A stretch of 64,000 bases of DNA from positions 2,480,001-2,544,000 of the forward strand of contig JAGTWJ010000003.1 of NCBI GenBank assembly GCA_020064725.1, in the 5' to 3' direction. Both the position numbers and the translations under genes were made by a program. This DNA comes from Drechslerella dactyloides (Eukaryota; Ascomycota; Orbiliomycetes; Orbiliales; Orbiliaceae). Every line of letters begins with the position of its first letter. Within the stretch, counting starts at the first letter, position 1. Below, in pieces: positions 21,958 to 34,736 of this stretch. The notes beneath the pieces were generated by a model, which saw only the letters and a list, made by a program, of their open reading frames with translations, searched no databases and was not told the DNA's origin.

Positions 21958-24900
21958 CCTTTTTGCCGTCTTCCAAGAGTTCTTCTCCTTCAGTGGAGGC
22001 TGTGATCATAATGTTGCAGCCTCCAGCAAGGTTGAGGCCCAAGGAACGCTGGACGCAAGGGAAGGTCGGGCGAGCAACCTGTAAAATGCAAATGAAGCAG
22101 CAATTACACGATCCAAATGTCCCCGATCCAATTTGATCCTCACTTGACATTTTACCCAGGAATGCTGTTGCATGTTGGGAGCAGAAATGTCCATGCACAT
22201 TGTTGGTATACTATCACAAGTTCACAGAAATTTAAATCACAAGCGGTCTAAAAATGCCCGAAAGAAAACTCTTACACATCAAAGAAACACGATAGCATCT
22301 CCACTCGCTCGATCGAGAGGAAAACCCGCACTATACAATCCAAAACTTCGCATATACACCCTGCCTTGGCATCAGGCCCCCGCCACAACCTCCACACCGC
22401 TGGCAAGCATGTCTGAGATACCGCTCGCTACGTCGAGAGTCTACTATTATATGTTGCCCCGTCCCAGTCCGCTGTCACAAAGGGGGAACTCCTCGATCAG
22501 CCGTTGCTTAACTTATCCCGCCTACAGAACTTGTCTGTCTGTGTCCATCTGTCTATCCAGAGTAGTATGTTTGTACGCCAACAAGCCAGCCAACTGACGT
22601 ACGTTGGACGGAACACAGCTGCGCGTATGTGCGTGGTTTGTTTCGTTTTGTTTGCTTGTTCGAATGACCAGCGCATCAGATTTAATATCATATGTGATAT
22701 GCTCACCGTCGTCTCTGGCTGACTGGCCTTGTCCGCGGCCAGTCCTGTCGCTGCCCGCATGCCCGCCTGCCTGCCACTGTACACGGTGGACAGTCGACAC
22801 AAATCACACGACGATGCAATGCCTGAATCCAGTCGGACCGAGATTGGCTAATCATGATGCCACCGAGCCAGTTTCACAAACGGAGGGACTTGTCCACATC
22901 CAGCCCCGGTCCGGTTGCATAGGTACGAACGCTCTGCCGACTAGAACGGCAATGATTGCGGAATCGTTGCATCATGGCGGGTGACCTGAGACTTTACATC
23001 GGGAGCCCCCAGGAGATCCGACCGGATTTCTCCCTCAACCGTCCGTCGAGATAAGATTTGCAGAGAAATCCACGCCCGGTCTGGGGTGGGTTTTCCGATT
23101 TTCAATGTTTCAAGAGAGATCTCTTCTCAACTGGTTGACCGAAAACTGATAGTTACCCGATGTGGACATTTAATTGCCGCGCTTCGATTCATCTATTTTA
23201 AACGAAACGTGAATCAATTGCAATTGCAATTCCTGTGATCGTGCTCTGTTGAAATTTGTGAGCGCCTTCTGTTCGTTCTCCCAGCCAGTCGGCCGGCCGG
23301 TAGCACAGCAGCGGAGATTAACGGCGGACCGACAGGTACCATTGTGCTTCTCGACAGGCGGATGTGTACATACCATCTTCATCCATCTTTGTCGGCGGTC
23401 CGCCGCGCGTGTCGATGGGATGGGATGAATGGTCAAACGCAGACGCAAGGGGAAAGGAGGTGTCGCAGAATACAACGCGGCCGCAACACAGCTCTCTCTA
23501 ATCTCACTTTCCCTTCCACGAGTCTGTGCTCCGTGAGATCGAGGGTGGTATCTTCTCCTGATGCAGGTACCCTGCCGCCACGCCGCCGCCCACTCCTTCC
23601 AACCCCCGTCCGTGGATGCACACATTCTGTATAACGAACTATAACCTTCCCCCGCACACATTCTCTCTCCCACGCGATCGAGGAATCAAAACTTATATTA
23701 AATTAAGTTCATGAAATCTAAACGTTCGGGCCACACACCGATGGAGTGCCCGCCACCGGCCGGACCTCCATGGCGTCCGTCTCATCCCATCACCATGGCA
23801 CAGCGGAGTGCCACACGCCACAGGGACCGAAGACAATAAAATCCACCCCTCTAATATTCCCTGGTCTCATATCCTGTGCATATATAACTGAAATTTTGGA
23901 ATTTAATTTCCTTCGGGCAGATGCAATGTTGGTATACTAGTTACATACATGCATGCATGTTGGTAGTGATTCGTGTCCACTCAGTATAAGATTGTTTCGG
24001 ACTATAGATCTCGTTCAGATATCCGCCCGATCTGCCCGATACGTGCATACAACGGGCAGGCAGCCGTCGCAGCATATTTAACGTGTAATTGCTACGATCC
24101 ACCATATACTTATATAATTGACAATGTCCCACCGGAATGAATGGGATATTGACATGAATATAAATTTCATGTAAATGTGTATGCAGATAGTATGTGCACC
24201 ACGTGCAGCCCGTACGTACGCGTGTGCGCCTTACTGTTTCACGTGTGCATTTAGTTCCTGATACTTCCAGCCATCGGATGACTTGCGATTGTGGAAATAC
24301 ATACACCTGCGTGCGCATTCCAGTGGCGTACGAGTAGGCGTACATATGCATTTATACCAGCCCATTGCATGCATGAAAGAGGCTCAGCTCAACCCATATA
24401 AAAAACTGATATGTCCAACCAGCAATATACCCGATATTCAATTCTGTACCACCGCGTAGGCTGGTTTCCTTCCAAATTCTTGCAACCCGACATTCCTATT
24501 GCAAAATTTTCCAATGACACCAAACCATTCTCAGAGCTCGGGAATAGCAGTCACGTCCATGGATGCGTGCAAGTTCTTTCGGAATAAGCTGGGCTGAGCA
24601 TCGGATGTCCGAAGCCAAGCACGGTATGCATGCGCAACTAACAGGATGCACTTACCGCTGCCGCAACGATTGGACACCACGCCAATGCAAACCTTTATCG
24701 CCGATATGATACCTCGGAATGCACCCGATTGCAAGCAACCGTATCAGCGGGAGAGCTCCACTTGCGAGGTGCGCGGGTCGCTCCACCGAGCGACGGAGGG
24801 TAATCCGGTGCGCTCGATGAATCCACAGGCATTACCCGATAACCTAAAGACATGGCTCCACAGCTCCACAGTTATAAGTACAGGTACCTAAGTTCCGAGA

Positions 24901-27900
24901 CCACCAAGAAGGCATCTCACCGATGAATACTATCATATACGGGCGTATATAATTGGATGTTTGTACATATACCTGCGTATATTGGCCTAATTATAGGGCC
25001 CTCAAATCAATTAACGAATGCACATGTTCAAGTTGACTAAGCCGCGCAGCCACCTAACATGTTAATAGTACGTACACACAATCGTCGCACCTATCTATTG
25101 GCCTCGTTGTATTATAGTTAGCTTGTTCCCATTCGTTAGTTGAAACTTAGTGAGAGCCGATAGAGTGCTGTCCGATATAGACCTGTATACCCGATGGAAT
25201 TTTCCGAGTGGAAGAAACAGAGCTGATATTCGGGAATCATATGATCATGCATAAGCCAATGCAGAGGAGTCTGGAAATCCAACTGGACCACGTGCAACCT
25301 TCTTCGAACAAATGCGTGATAGTGCATCGCCGTGTCCAATCAGCTGTGGCAGAATATGCTCCAGATCTCCCAGCATTGCGTCGCCACCATGCATGGCGCG
25401 CTGAACTGCAGTCCCACCATGAATCGTATTCGTGCTATCTTGCTGGCTCACCGCACCATGTCCAACATTCGACAGCTGGAGGGGCTGGGCCTCGGTGCGT
25501 ATAGATGTAGTATCTAGACACTGCCGTCACATGGCGATGTACGATCCGCAATAACCAGCTGACGTCCCCGGCCGGGAAAACCGACAGACCGCCGTCTGCG
25601 CGCCAGCCACGCGCGCGCGCTCGGCGTGCCCCAAGTTGGATATCCATAATACAATCCAGCCTTCAATCGAAGCGCGGCTCGGTTGCATCCACCCCGTCCA
25701 ACGGAATCCGATATGACAAAGGTTGGCAATTCCGAAACCCTCCCCCATCAAGTAACATCAAAGCGATACTCGTGCGCGCCGGTGCAAACCCATACATATG
25801 CATATAACACCAACGTACTATAATAGTCTACCATGCATGATATATTATCAGATAGACGAAAATGCCATACCGTATATGTATATGTATATGTACGTACCCG
25901 CAAACTAGCTCGGCCGGCATGCCGGGTTGCAATCCCCGCTGGTCGACCTTCCCACCGGCGCTGGATTCGCGATTCTGGCAAGCACAATCCGCATACGGAT
26001 TCCCCGATAGCTAGACCTCTCTCCCATCGTACACGTCTTAGTGCGTGTTCCCAGGCTGAAATGAAGGAAGGCTCCGTCGAGCACCGGAACGAGCTTCCTG
26101 AACGTTCGAAACCCTCGAGGCGCCCAGCGCTTCCTGAGAGCCCAAAAAGCACAACATGTCAACACTAAGCGAGCTGCATCTGTAGATTCGTAGGTGCCAA
26201 TGCAATGCGCTGCGTACGGACGTACGACGAGAAGGAGGGATTGCACTGAAGGAGGGGCGTACGCGTCCTCGTACGTACGTGAAGATTGGAAGTCCCTATC
26301 GATAGGACCCTATCTGTCCAGATTGGTCGGGTCCCGAGGTCGAACCTGGCGGTCGTTGATTCCCTCTTCGAGAGCTACGTTACTCTTCCGCATGCCCACC
26401 CGGGCCAAACGGCTCCGCTTGGGACCGGGTAAGAGCAGCGTCTTGTCGGCTCGATTTTGTGAGCATTGCTCTCCGAAGCGTCGATTGCCATTACGAAGAC
26501 ATCGCACATCTTCGCCTGTATATTGCTGCTACTATATGACCATCGCTGCCAATGCACTGCATTGATCTGCTAATATATCGCGCCGCAAAAGGAGAGGTTT
26601 TGGGGTGCATGGCTGTGGCAATAGCGCTAGAGGGAGAATGGCTAGGTTCAACTGCTGGAGAAACAGAAAGAAGGCAAAGAAGGGTCTATATCATGTATCT
26701 TAGTTCAGGCAAGCATATTCTTAGTCCTAAAAGCAGAGGAGTGCTAGAGAAGCTAAGATAGGTATGCAATACACAAAGAAACGCTAACACGGACTCAGCA
26801 TCCTTATAATCATATGATGTCAATCCTACAACCAGCAGCACAAGTAGTGTCCCCCCGTCTAGAGCATGCTATTTTCCATATGGCCGCTCGACGCGGATGG
26901 CCGAACGATGAAAATGTCTTTCGTCCAAATCCGCTGAGTGAGCATCTCTCTAGCACCTCCGCATCCCAAACCAGCTACTTCACGCCTCTTGACACACAGC
27001 CCGGCGGAATCCCACATCCGCGCTGTCGATCATTCGTCGTCCCCGGCGGCGTGGAACCGGTAGCTCTAGTCCAGCCATCGAGGCGCTCATGACAGACGGA
27101 AGGAGCTAGCTTCGGTCTAACTAAGGACGACACAGCTTGCACCTGACCCCCAAACTACAGCTCCACGGAGATCCAGTCGGTCACCCCACGGCCGCAGTTC
27201 GAGCACTCTGTCCTCTGTTGATCTTTCTATATAGCAGCGAATCAATGCGAATGGTGACAATTGTGGGTCCCCGTAAATACGAGAACGAACATGCAATGTA
27301 GGGCGCTCGGACTTCACCTTTTCTCTCCAAAGTTGACTTTTCATATATCATCGCCTTCATGCACGTTAGCTGTCTAAATCGGTAGATATTCTAGCCCATT
27401 CAATCGGGTCCTTCTAGCTTTCCAACGGTCTCTCTCGGGCTTTTCCTAAGGCAAGCCTCCTGCTGCGGGGCGGATGGCATGGAAGGTTCCCCGATACACC
27501 ATGACGTATGTCTCACAATGCGCGATATAACTCTGATAAGTCAAAGCACAATCCCGATGCCACCTGCACGTGTGAGGAAAGTAGAGATAGGAGATTGGAC
27601 GACCTGGCCTGGCCCGCGCACGTCTGTAAACCATGCATATAGGATCCGCAGCAGGGAGTGTACCCTTTCTCCCGCAGGCTGGTACTATTATGCAGTACAG
27701 TTGCTTCCCTTGTCCGCGGTGCGAAGAGCGTGGGATGGCCATGTCGCTTCGTGGTTGGCGAAAAGGAAGCTGATTGGTATCGAGTGATCCCATCGTTGCG
27801 TTATTATTAGCATTACGACATAATTATTCCACAAATTTTGTTATCATTTCTTTTCTTCAGGCTTTCGTTAGGCTTCCCTGGATGCGTGGATGGATGCATT

Positions 27901-29922
27901 GCCTACGGGCTGCATGCGCGTCGTGGCGTAGTTGCTTCTTGATGTATAACGTAGTCGGTTGCGTGCCGAGGATGCTGGATGATATGATACCATGTTCTCC
28001 TTCAGCCCGATACGAGCGGCCGGCCGCGCGCGAGTGGCAGAACAATCGTGTGCCCTAGTCGATGAGGCCTTTTTTGTATGATGCTCTCAACATATATCTT
28101 GGACGCCGCAGTCGTGCTTCAGCGCCGCACCTTCCTGGGAGACCGCCAAGGCGTGGTGTTGACCGCCGGTGGGTCTTTGTGTGTTTTGTTTGTTGGGAAC
28201 GGGAAGATATCGGCAGAGATAATGCCATCGTATTGGATCTGTGCCATTTCGGGTCAGCGCGAGACTCGCCAAACAGCACTTCGCTCCTTCTGTTTTCCGT
28301 CTTGCCACCGTGTTTCCGGAGTCAAGTTACGGCAAACAAAAATGAGGGAATGGCAATTCATGAAGCTGTTGTTCCGGATCAAAAGCTGGGGAGAAGAAGG
28401 TAGCAGGACTGCTCTGCGGTCGACAAGAATGATGTATGTAGGCCGAAAGATCTGCTGGGAGGACGTCTTGTTGGATAATTTGGTGGTCGCGTGTTGACCC
28501 CGCAAGTCACCCGCGGTAGACTCTGGGAAGGTGCGTCTGCGCCAGCGACTCGTACGATGCGTGCGAGGAGGTGGGCTCCGGCATGGGGATTCGGAACGCG
28601 ATGCATGAATGCAGTGGGATTCTCTCGGCGACTATACGGCAATTGGACGGTCGATAGGTTGGGAGGCCACGCCGAGGAGGGTGGTTTAGTAAGCTGTCGT
28701 GTCGTTCACGGCAAGATGGGCGCTGGAGCAGCTGGCTGGACGAGGATGATTCGATTGCGAGATTGCGACGCTCGATCTGGGCCGTCACCGACGCGACGGT
28801 GGTCAGGGCACCTGCCGCCGACTTTAAAAGACGCAGTGGATTGCATCTGCATCTCCCGCTTCATCTTCACCGCGAAACAATACGAGGGGAAAGTCGAATC
28901 GAGTCGAGTCAGGTCGATATCTCGGGCTGAGCAACAGGCCCCGTTGCATCGCCTGCGTGCATAACAGGCATGCACCCTACATGCGATGGCATCTGGAGGA
29001 CCAGGACAGCGACCCCGGGAAGGCAGACCTGTCAGCCGCCACATGGCCACGATCACGACCCATCGAATCGCAGACACCTTCCGCCCCCCGACGCACAGCC
29101 TGTGACAAACTTAGGTAAGTATTATGTGTGCATCTCATGCCCGGAGACGTGGAGGGTCTGGCAACGCGGGACTCGGCAAGCCGGGACGCCTTCCCGGCTA
29201 ACGAGGTTGACGTGAACCCTCGAGACTGTGGCCTATCGGGAGACATGGAAAGCACGATATCGATGGGTAAGCGCCCTCATCCCCCCAGCGGTATTCAAGC
29301 CTTGACCAAGTCCCATCGTCTGCGAGCCGAGGGCCAGTAACGGGCCCATCTACATGTTCTAAGTGGGTGGATCTTCAACTCCGGAGCTCGTACTTATATG
29401 CACTCGGAGACCGAGCATGGATCGTAATAAGAGCATAAGATATCAAGAATAACTGACAGATATGTGGAGCATCTTCTGGCAAGGCTCCAGTGGTTTCAAG
29501 GCTAGGGATGCTTGTGGAATGCGGGGTCGGCACATTGTATTGCAGCTGAGGGATTTTCACATCCGCTGGTGGTTGGATTTGCCATTTAGTTGTCATTCGG
29601 ACAATGGGGGTAGGGTCAGCAGAGTCCGAAGGGACTCGTAAATGTAAGGTCACGATCCCGCTTCATGAGCCGGCCCGGGCTATGTTCCATCGGTGTGCAT
29701 GTAGAAACAAGGAATTCGAATCAAACTTCGTCAGCTTGGAGACGTGGCGGGACAAATGACCTTGCCCCGCCGACAGGGCTTGTTTGTTCTCAGACATGAT
29801 GGGTCGGAGTTTCCCCACGATGAGTTTTCATTATGCATAATATATCAAATCACGATGCTTAGAATACAGCCGACGAGGGTATACTGCAAAAAAAGGGTCG
29901 GTGACCCGGCCGATCGTCGCAA

Positions 29923-31292
29923 TCAGGTTTGTGCACCTGGTTCCTGCCTGAAAAGAATGATCTCGGACTGCTTGAAATATCGGCGGGCATCTGCGAGGGT
30001 AAGCGTTCGTAGGATTCTCCACGTTAGCATGCATGAATTGGTGTGCTCGAGCGTGGAAACGGGTATCACGGGGGGTATGTAAGATAGGATGGGGGTTGTC
30101 TTTGAACGGATGCCAATCGATCATGAAGGCAAGGCAAAAAGAGAGTTTCGGATGGGTGGAGCCGGAAATGAGACAAGACTCACCTTCATCGATGAGAACC
30201 AAGCTTAGGTAGTATCTTGTGGAATATTTTTTGTTCACTTCCCGGAATGTGGGGGTTAAATCAAAGCCACCAAGGAACAATCTAATCGGTATCGTCTCGC
30301 CTGATCCAAGTTAGCTTCTGTCGATTCGAGCAACGCGTGGCAGGACCCAAGGCATTCGCAAGCGACTGCGATTCCCCTAGTCAAAAGATCCTTCATGTGA
30401 CAAGACATACCTCGGGATGGGGAGCCATCCATAATCTGGACATATTCAGCGGAGTTAGTCAAGAATGCGTAAGACGGTAAGATGGCAGGCAAGGCTGGTA
30501 ACGAGAGGCGCCGTGGCGTTGCATACCTCAAACCTGACCAGAGTCTCGCTTTCGTTATATTGGTTCGGAGGCGTCCCTGTAGTCTCGCGTCGGATGATGG
30601 AGAGCTCCATGTGCTTGATCTTCAATCTGACGAGGAGGAAGTATATCCTCCCAACGATGACATCCTTGAGATGGTATTTGTTTTTCGAGTATTCAAATTC
30701 GATATGCAGACAGTCTTCAATCCCCACATCCATCTTGATGGAGCTGTTGATGTCTGGCGGTTGTCTATACGAGTACACCCAAATGTCCTTTTCTCGGATG
30801 ACGTCCGCCAGTCGCCGAGACACCGTCACTCGGATGAAATACCGCAGCTTGACGTTTATCCCATTGTAGGACTCGTATTGCTTCTCGACATTCTTGAACT
30901 CGAAATCGTAGGTCTGGGGGTGCTGCAAGTCGCCGGGAGCAGCGAGCTCCTGCATCAGGGAGAGGAACTCGTAGTGATTTCCGCGGTCGAAGAACATTTC
31001 TGAATGCATAGAACCAAATTTAGCATGCGGCTTCGAGGTGCACGGACGCAAGGGTATGATTGTGATAACAACCGATGGTTCCAATAAACTGGACCTTGAT
31101 GCCCGTGTGCTCCAGCCTCTTGCCGTCCTTTGGCCGGATGGTGACAGCCCCTTTTACGGACTCGCCGTCCTTGTACAAGGGGCATTTCTCGCGACGGTTC
31201 TTGTCGAGCTTGACATCGACCATCTGCCTGTCATCTTCCGAGTCATCCAGGCGGATGTCGATATCGAGAGGGGTCGAAAAGAAGTAGGCCAT
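29923..31292 (-). CDS. VPS26: retromer complex subunit Vps26
   Basis: Five exons on the minus strand give 300 aa: 31073-31292, 30527-30999, 30411-30435 (only 25 nt), 30184-30300 and 29923-29990. Introns are 73, 91, 110 and 193 bp. The protein starts MAYFFSTPLDIDIRL and contains FIGTIEMFFDRGNHYEF, YESYNGINVKLRYFIRV, a DVGIEDCLHIEFEY segment, GETIPIRLFLGGFDLTPTF and YSTRYYLSLVLIDEDARRYFKQSEIILFR. These are the hallmark blocks of the Vps26 arrestin-like fold, and the length fits the family. Vps26 with Vps35 and Vps29 forms the cargo-recognition core that returns receptors from endosomes to the Golgi. The first intron has a weak donor (GTTGTT), but only this splice restores TIEMFF. Phases are consistent throughout. 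Confidence 0.95.
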
Positions 31293-31877
31293 GGTGGCGC
31301 GGGTCCGAATGAACAGGTGTCTCGAGAGCTTGCGCGTAGCCTAATTCGCGGATGTTCCGGGGGGTAGGAGTGACCGGGAGCTTCGGAGTTGCCGGGCGGC
31401 GTTGAAAAGTAGGCTGGCGACCGCAATGACGAGCTGCTGGGCGGCGGACGGTGTGGTTGGAGATGGGTGGCGGGCGGATGAGATGGGCCGTTGGGTCGTG
31501 AAGCCGGTGTTGACGTTGCCTGCTACCTCAACGGGAACATTACACACAGCGGGGGGCTGGTGCTCTTTGTGTGGCTGGTGGCATTCACCAGCCACAGAAA
31601 TCCCCCATCCCCATTGTCCGTCTCCGTGCTCACAGGCTAGCACTGACCGGCAAGCCAGCCAGCAGACTCTGCGCCCTTTCCCCGCATTTCCCAGGCTGCT
31701 GGTAATGCCGGCGGCAGTTCCAGTATTATTACCGTCTGAGTGTGCTATAGCTTCGGTGCTGGCTGCGCTGGCTGGACGTCGTCGTGGCTGTAGGTGGAAA
31801 GATGCGCAGCTGTGCAGTGCAGCACTGTGCATTTCGATCCTCCCTTGGCGCAGAAGTCGAACGGAGCAGAGGCCAAG

Positions 31878-31895
31878 TACCTACCTAGGTAGGTA
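31878..31895. repeat. 18-bp perfect palindrome TACCTACCTAGGTAGGTA
   Basis: Reads identically on both strands and sits about 590 bp upstream of the VPS26 start. Palindromes built from CCTAGG are common in some filamentous ascomycete genomes; function unknown. Confidence 0.85.
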
Positions 31896-33814
31896 TCTTC
31901 CCCGCGCGTGTTCGTAGACGGGTAGGATTTGCACATCGATGCAGCTGCGATACGTGCATCGTGATATCTCACATTGTTGACTTCGAACAGGGTCTCGCCA
32001 AGTTGCAAATGCAATGAGAGACGTGCGCTTTCACCAGCTAAGCTACGACGGGACTGCCACTTCACACATTTGCCAACCCCATTCATTGACATCATCACCA
32101 ACGCTCCTCGCCATCCGGCGAACTTCCCGGATATCTAAGACACCCCGGCAGGACGGCTGCCTTTGTCATGTCGACGATGACGACAAGCCTCCCATGATTC
32201 CTTCGGCTTCCAGGCTACCCAGGCAAGATGCAGAAATACGACAGGCCCTGTGAGAATCCTACGTCCATACCTCTTGCTCAAGTGATGGTGTACGCATGCA
32301 CTTGGCCAACCAACCAACAGCCCTCAATGGGAAGCTAACATGGCTTATCCGGCTTCAGAGGAAAATAGCGTCTACGGATTATCCGCACCTACGGCTCGCA
32401 AACGGAAACAAAGCCATGATGCATCCTGGCTCCCTCTAGAGGCGGGGTGCATGCCAGGAATTGGCCATTGGAGGACGGTCTGCATGATCGTGGTCAGTCA
32501 CGAGCTTCTCCTCGGATCCACCAAGGTGCGAGGGAGGCAGCGACAGCAACGCCGCTGGTCGAGCAGCTGAGGCTTGACCCGTTGCAGTTTTTAATTACCC
32601 CGGATTTTGCTAATGCTGTTCCCCGGTCCGTTTAATTCTTTTCGGCAAGGTTCTTCGCTGATGAGTTGTCAGACCGCCCTTTCGGTGACGGCTGCACAAA
32701 GTGCATGCTTGTTTTTCTCAATCTTGTTGAAGCCTGCGCGAAACGTTTTACGAATCATGATGCATCGTGCATTCTGAACACGAATGAGGGCCTGCCGTCG
32801 TCGAAGCGGTCGACGTTCTGGCTTGAAAAATGCCTCGTAGAGGGGAAAGAAAAGAGATAAGCCGAGGACAAACGAAGTCAGGCGATCCTGCGTGCATTAT
32901 TCGTGCAGCGAGGTGCACAATGTCTACGCAAATGTTACCATGACTGCATGCTCATTGCAGCGGCAAGCAGCTCGGAGAACGCCAGCGTCGAGGTCTCTTG
33001 CCTCTTGCTCTCGTCTCGCTCGCCTCACCATCCTTTCTCCCTGACTCCCTGGCTTCCGCATGCTACTTTTTGACCCGGGCTTTCACAAAACAACCCCAAG
33101 AATAAGATACGTACTTCGCGGGGTACATATTGTGGAGGAAGCAAGGTTCAACGACAGAGCATCAAAGGCCCCTCTAAATCCCTCATACGGGCTGTTCCTG
33201 GGAATGCAGCGAGCTGATCCTGAGCCGGAGACCGGAGTCCAGCCAAGAGAGTCGCCGTGGAGCAGCATCCCACGATCGAGCAAATTCCATTGTAGCTGGC
33301 CAAGGCAGTCACGAATGAACGAAGGAAGGGCGACTCGCACGGTGTCGCGCCGGCCGATCTCCCCAGAGCCCCAAAATCTCACAAAGCCTGATCGGCGAGC
33401 CAGCGAGATTGCGCAGTGGGAGCGAGCGAAGGGGGCAGTTCGCCACAGCTCATTTGGGGCCATCCCCCGTTTTGCATTACCAACCAACCGAACGGAGAAT
33501 GGGCTACGGGGTGGGGGTTTTTCTGGCAACAGTCCAGCTGAATCATGAGACCAGAAAAAGGCTGCGCTAAGAGAAAGCGTGGGGAAAGGAACGGTTCCTT
33601 TTTCCAGTCGTTGCTTTTTCGGGATATGCAGGCCAATGCATGTTACATGGGGAGCTACATAGGAGCGCTCGTTTGCGTCCACAGATAGATCCCCAGGGCT
33701 TAAAAAAAAAAGAAAGGGCGAAGGGATGACGGTGATTGAGACGTTTTAGTGACTCGACTCAATTGATCACCGATTCCTTGAGCAGAATACACATGGCCTC
33801 TCTGGCTCCCGCAG

Positions 33815-33822
33815 TATTTAAG
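33815..33822 (+). promoter_or_regulatory. TATA-like element of the gluconokinase gene
   Basis: TATTTAAG followed by a C-rich stretch, about 240 bp upstream of the start codon. Position and sequence suit a core promoter, but no transcript evidence is available. Confidence 0.35.
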
Positions 33823-34064
33823 GGCCCGCCCCCCTCCCAAAATCTGGATTTCTGTTTCATCAATAATCACAAGCTTGACACTGTTAAGACAAGCCGATAT
33901 CAGATTGGACTTGACAGCCCACGCGATATCACGCCCTCTTCTGGTGACAGTCAGCTTTAGCTCCTTCCTTCAAAGCTTCAACTTCTACCTACTCTCGCTT
34001 TCTGTTTTCGTCTTTCGACTTACCGTTGCTGCATCAGCTTGCCTCAAAAGAAACAACCGTCAAA

Positions 34065-34736
34065 ATGCATCGATACACACTCAGATCCTCCGTTCAGGTT
34101 CCTCTTCCAAAGCTGGATACCTTGAGTCTGGACCTTGACGCAGCCCTCGCCCGCCGCACGTCGCTCCGCAGCGGCCAACAGCCCGCCATCAAGGCCGCAC
34201 CGCTCCGCCACATCTGGATCATCACGGGCCCCGCCGGCTGCGGAAAGAGCTCAGTTGCCGAGTACCTCGCGCAGGCTCTGGACCTCCCGTACATCGAGGG
34301 GGATGACTACCACCCGCCGGAGAACGTCAAGAAGATGTCTGAGGGAATCCCTCTCAACGACGAGGACCGCTGGGGCTGGCTCGATACACTCCGCCAGAAG
34401 GCAAGCGAGGAGCTCGAATCCGGGGCGATGGGCTGCGTCGTGACCTGCTCCGCCTTGAAGCGCCGCTACCGAGACTTCATCCGACAAGTCGGGCAGGCCG
34501 AGGTTGGGATCGTTGTCCGGTTCGTCTATCTCCGCGCGGACGTCGAGCTTCTGATTCAGCGGGTGAAGGCTCGCAAGAACCACTTTATGAAGGACGACAT
34601 GGTGCGCAGCCAGTTCGTCGCGCTCGAGGAGCCTGACTCGTCCGAGCCGGATGTGGTTTCGGTCGATGTGTCCGGGTCGCTGCAGGAGGTCCAGAAGAAC
34701 GCCCTCCGAGAGATCAAGGCTCGGATGTCCGAATAG
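34065..34736 (+). CDS. gluconokinase (GntK-type)
   Basis: A single exon of 223 aa. The start ATG lies in strong context (TCAAAATG) and is the first in the frame. After about 45 residues that could act as an extension, HIWIITGPAGCGKSSVAEYLA holds the P-loop (GPAGCGKS, residues 55-62). GDDYHPPENVKKMSEGIPLNDEDRWGWL follows, the diagnostic substrate-side block of bacterial and fungal gluconokinases, then CSALKRRYRD and the RKNHFMKDDMVRSQFVALEEP lid-type segment. The enzyme phosphorylates D-gluconate to 6-phosphogluconate, feeding the pentose phosphate pathway. It is a compact family and the length is typical. Neighbours show no related metabolism. Confidence 0.95.
   Translation: MHRYTLRSSVQVPLPKLDTLSLDLDAALARRTSLRSGQQPAIKAAPLRHIWIITGPAGCGKSSVAEYLAQALDLPYIEGDDYHPPENVKKMSEGIPLNDEDRWGWLDTLRQKASEELESGAMGCVVTCSALKRRYRDFIRQVGQAEVGIVVRFVYLRADVELLIQRVKARKNHFMKDDMVRSQFVALEEPDSSEPDVVSVDVSGSLQEVQKNALREIKARMSE

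Larger units (their letters stand above)
17563..29922. other. 12.4 kb gene-poor region
   Basis: Between the start of the minus-strand 17562 gene and the 3' end of VPS26 I find no ORF with domain content, convincing length or splice-consistent partners. About 17,900-18,200 is purine-rich on the plus strand, so CT-rich on the minus strand. This fits the leader/promoter of the 17562 gene. The rest holds simple repeats: GGA tract 19,887-19,912, polypyrimidine 20,119-20,178, ATTCG tract near 20,663-20,695, and a 19-base T run at 21,939-21,957. There are many GCATGC/GTAC/AGCT-type short palindromes, and moderately AT-rich parts near 23,700-25,200. No intact tRNA, rRNA or transposon is visible. Confidence 0.6.
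31293..34064. other. intergenic between VPS26 and gluconokinase (divergent promoters)
   Basis: About 2.8 kb between divergently transcribed genes. It contains an 18-bp perfect palindrome at 31878-31895 and a T/C-rich leader near 33960-34060. A TATA-like TATTTAAG lies at 33815-33822, about 240 bp before the gluconokinase ATG. A minus-strand frame at 33083-33682 lacks an early ATG and is not supported. Confidence 0.5.

Noticed and set aside
28491..28964. 157-codon ORF in the gene desert
   Set aside because: No ATG-supported domain or splice partner; composition is Arg/Gly/Trp-rich as expected from chance frames in GC-rich DNA.
31960..32056. tRNA-like sequence on the minus strand (A-box-like TAGCTTAGCTGG, GTTCGAAGTC)
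   Set aside because: A GCTT/AAGC D-stem is present, but no matching acceptor stem, anticodon stem or T-stem could be drawn, even allowing an intron. At best a degraded remnant.
33083..33682. 199-codon minus-strand ORF
   Set aside because: Non-ATG opening, no domain content, lies in a divergent promoter region.
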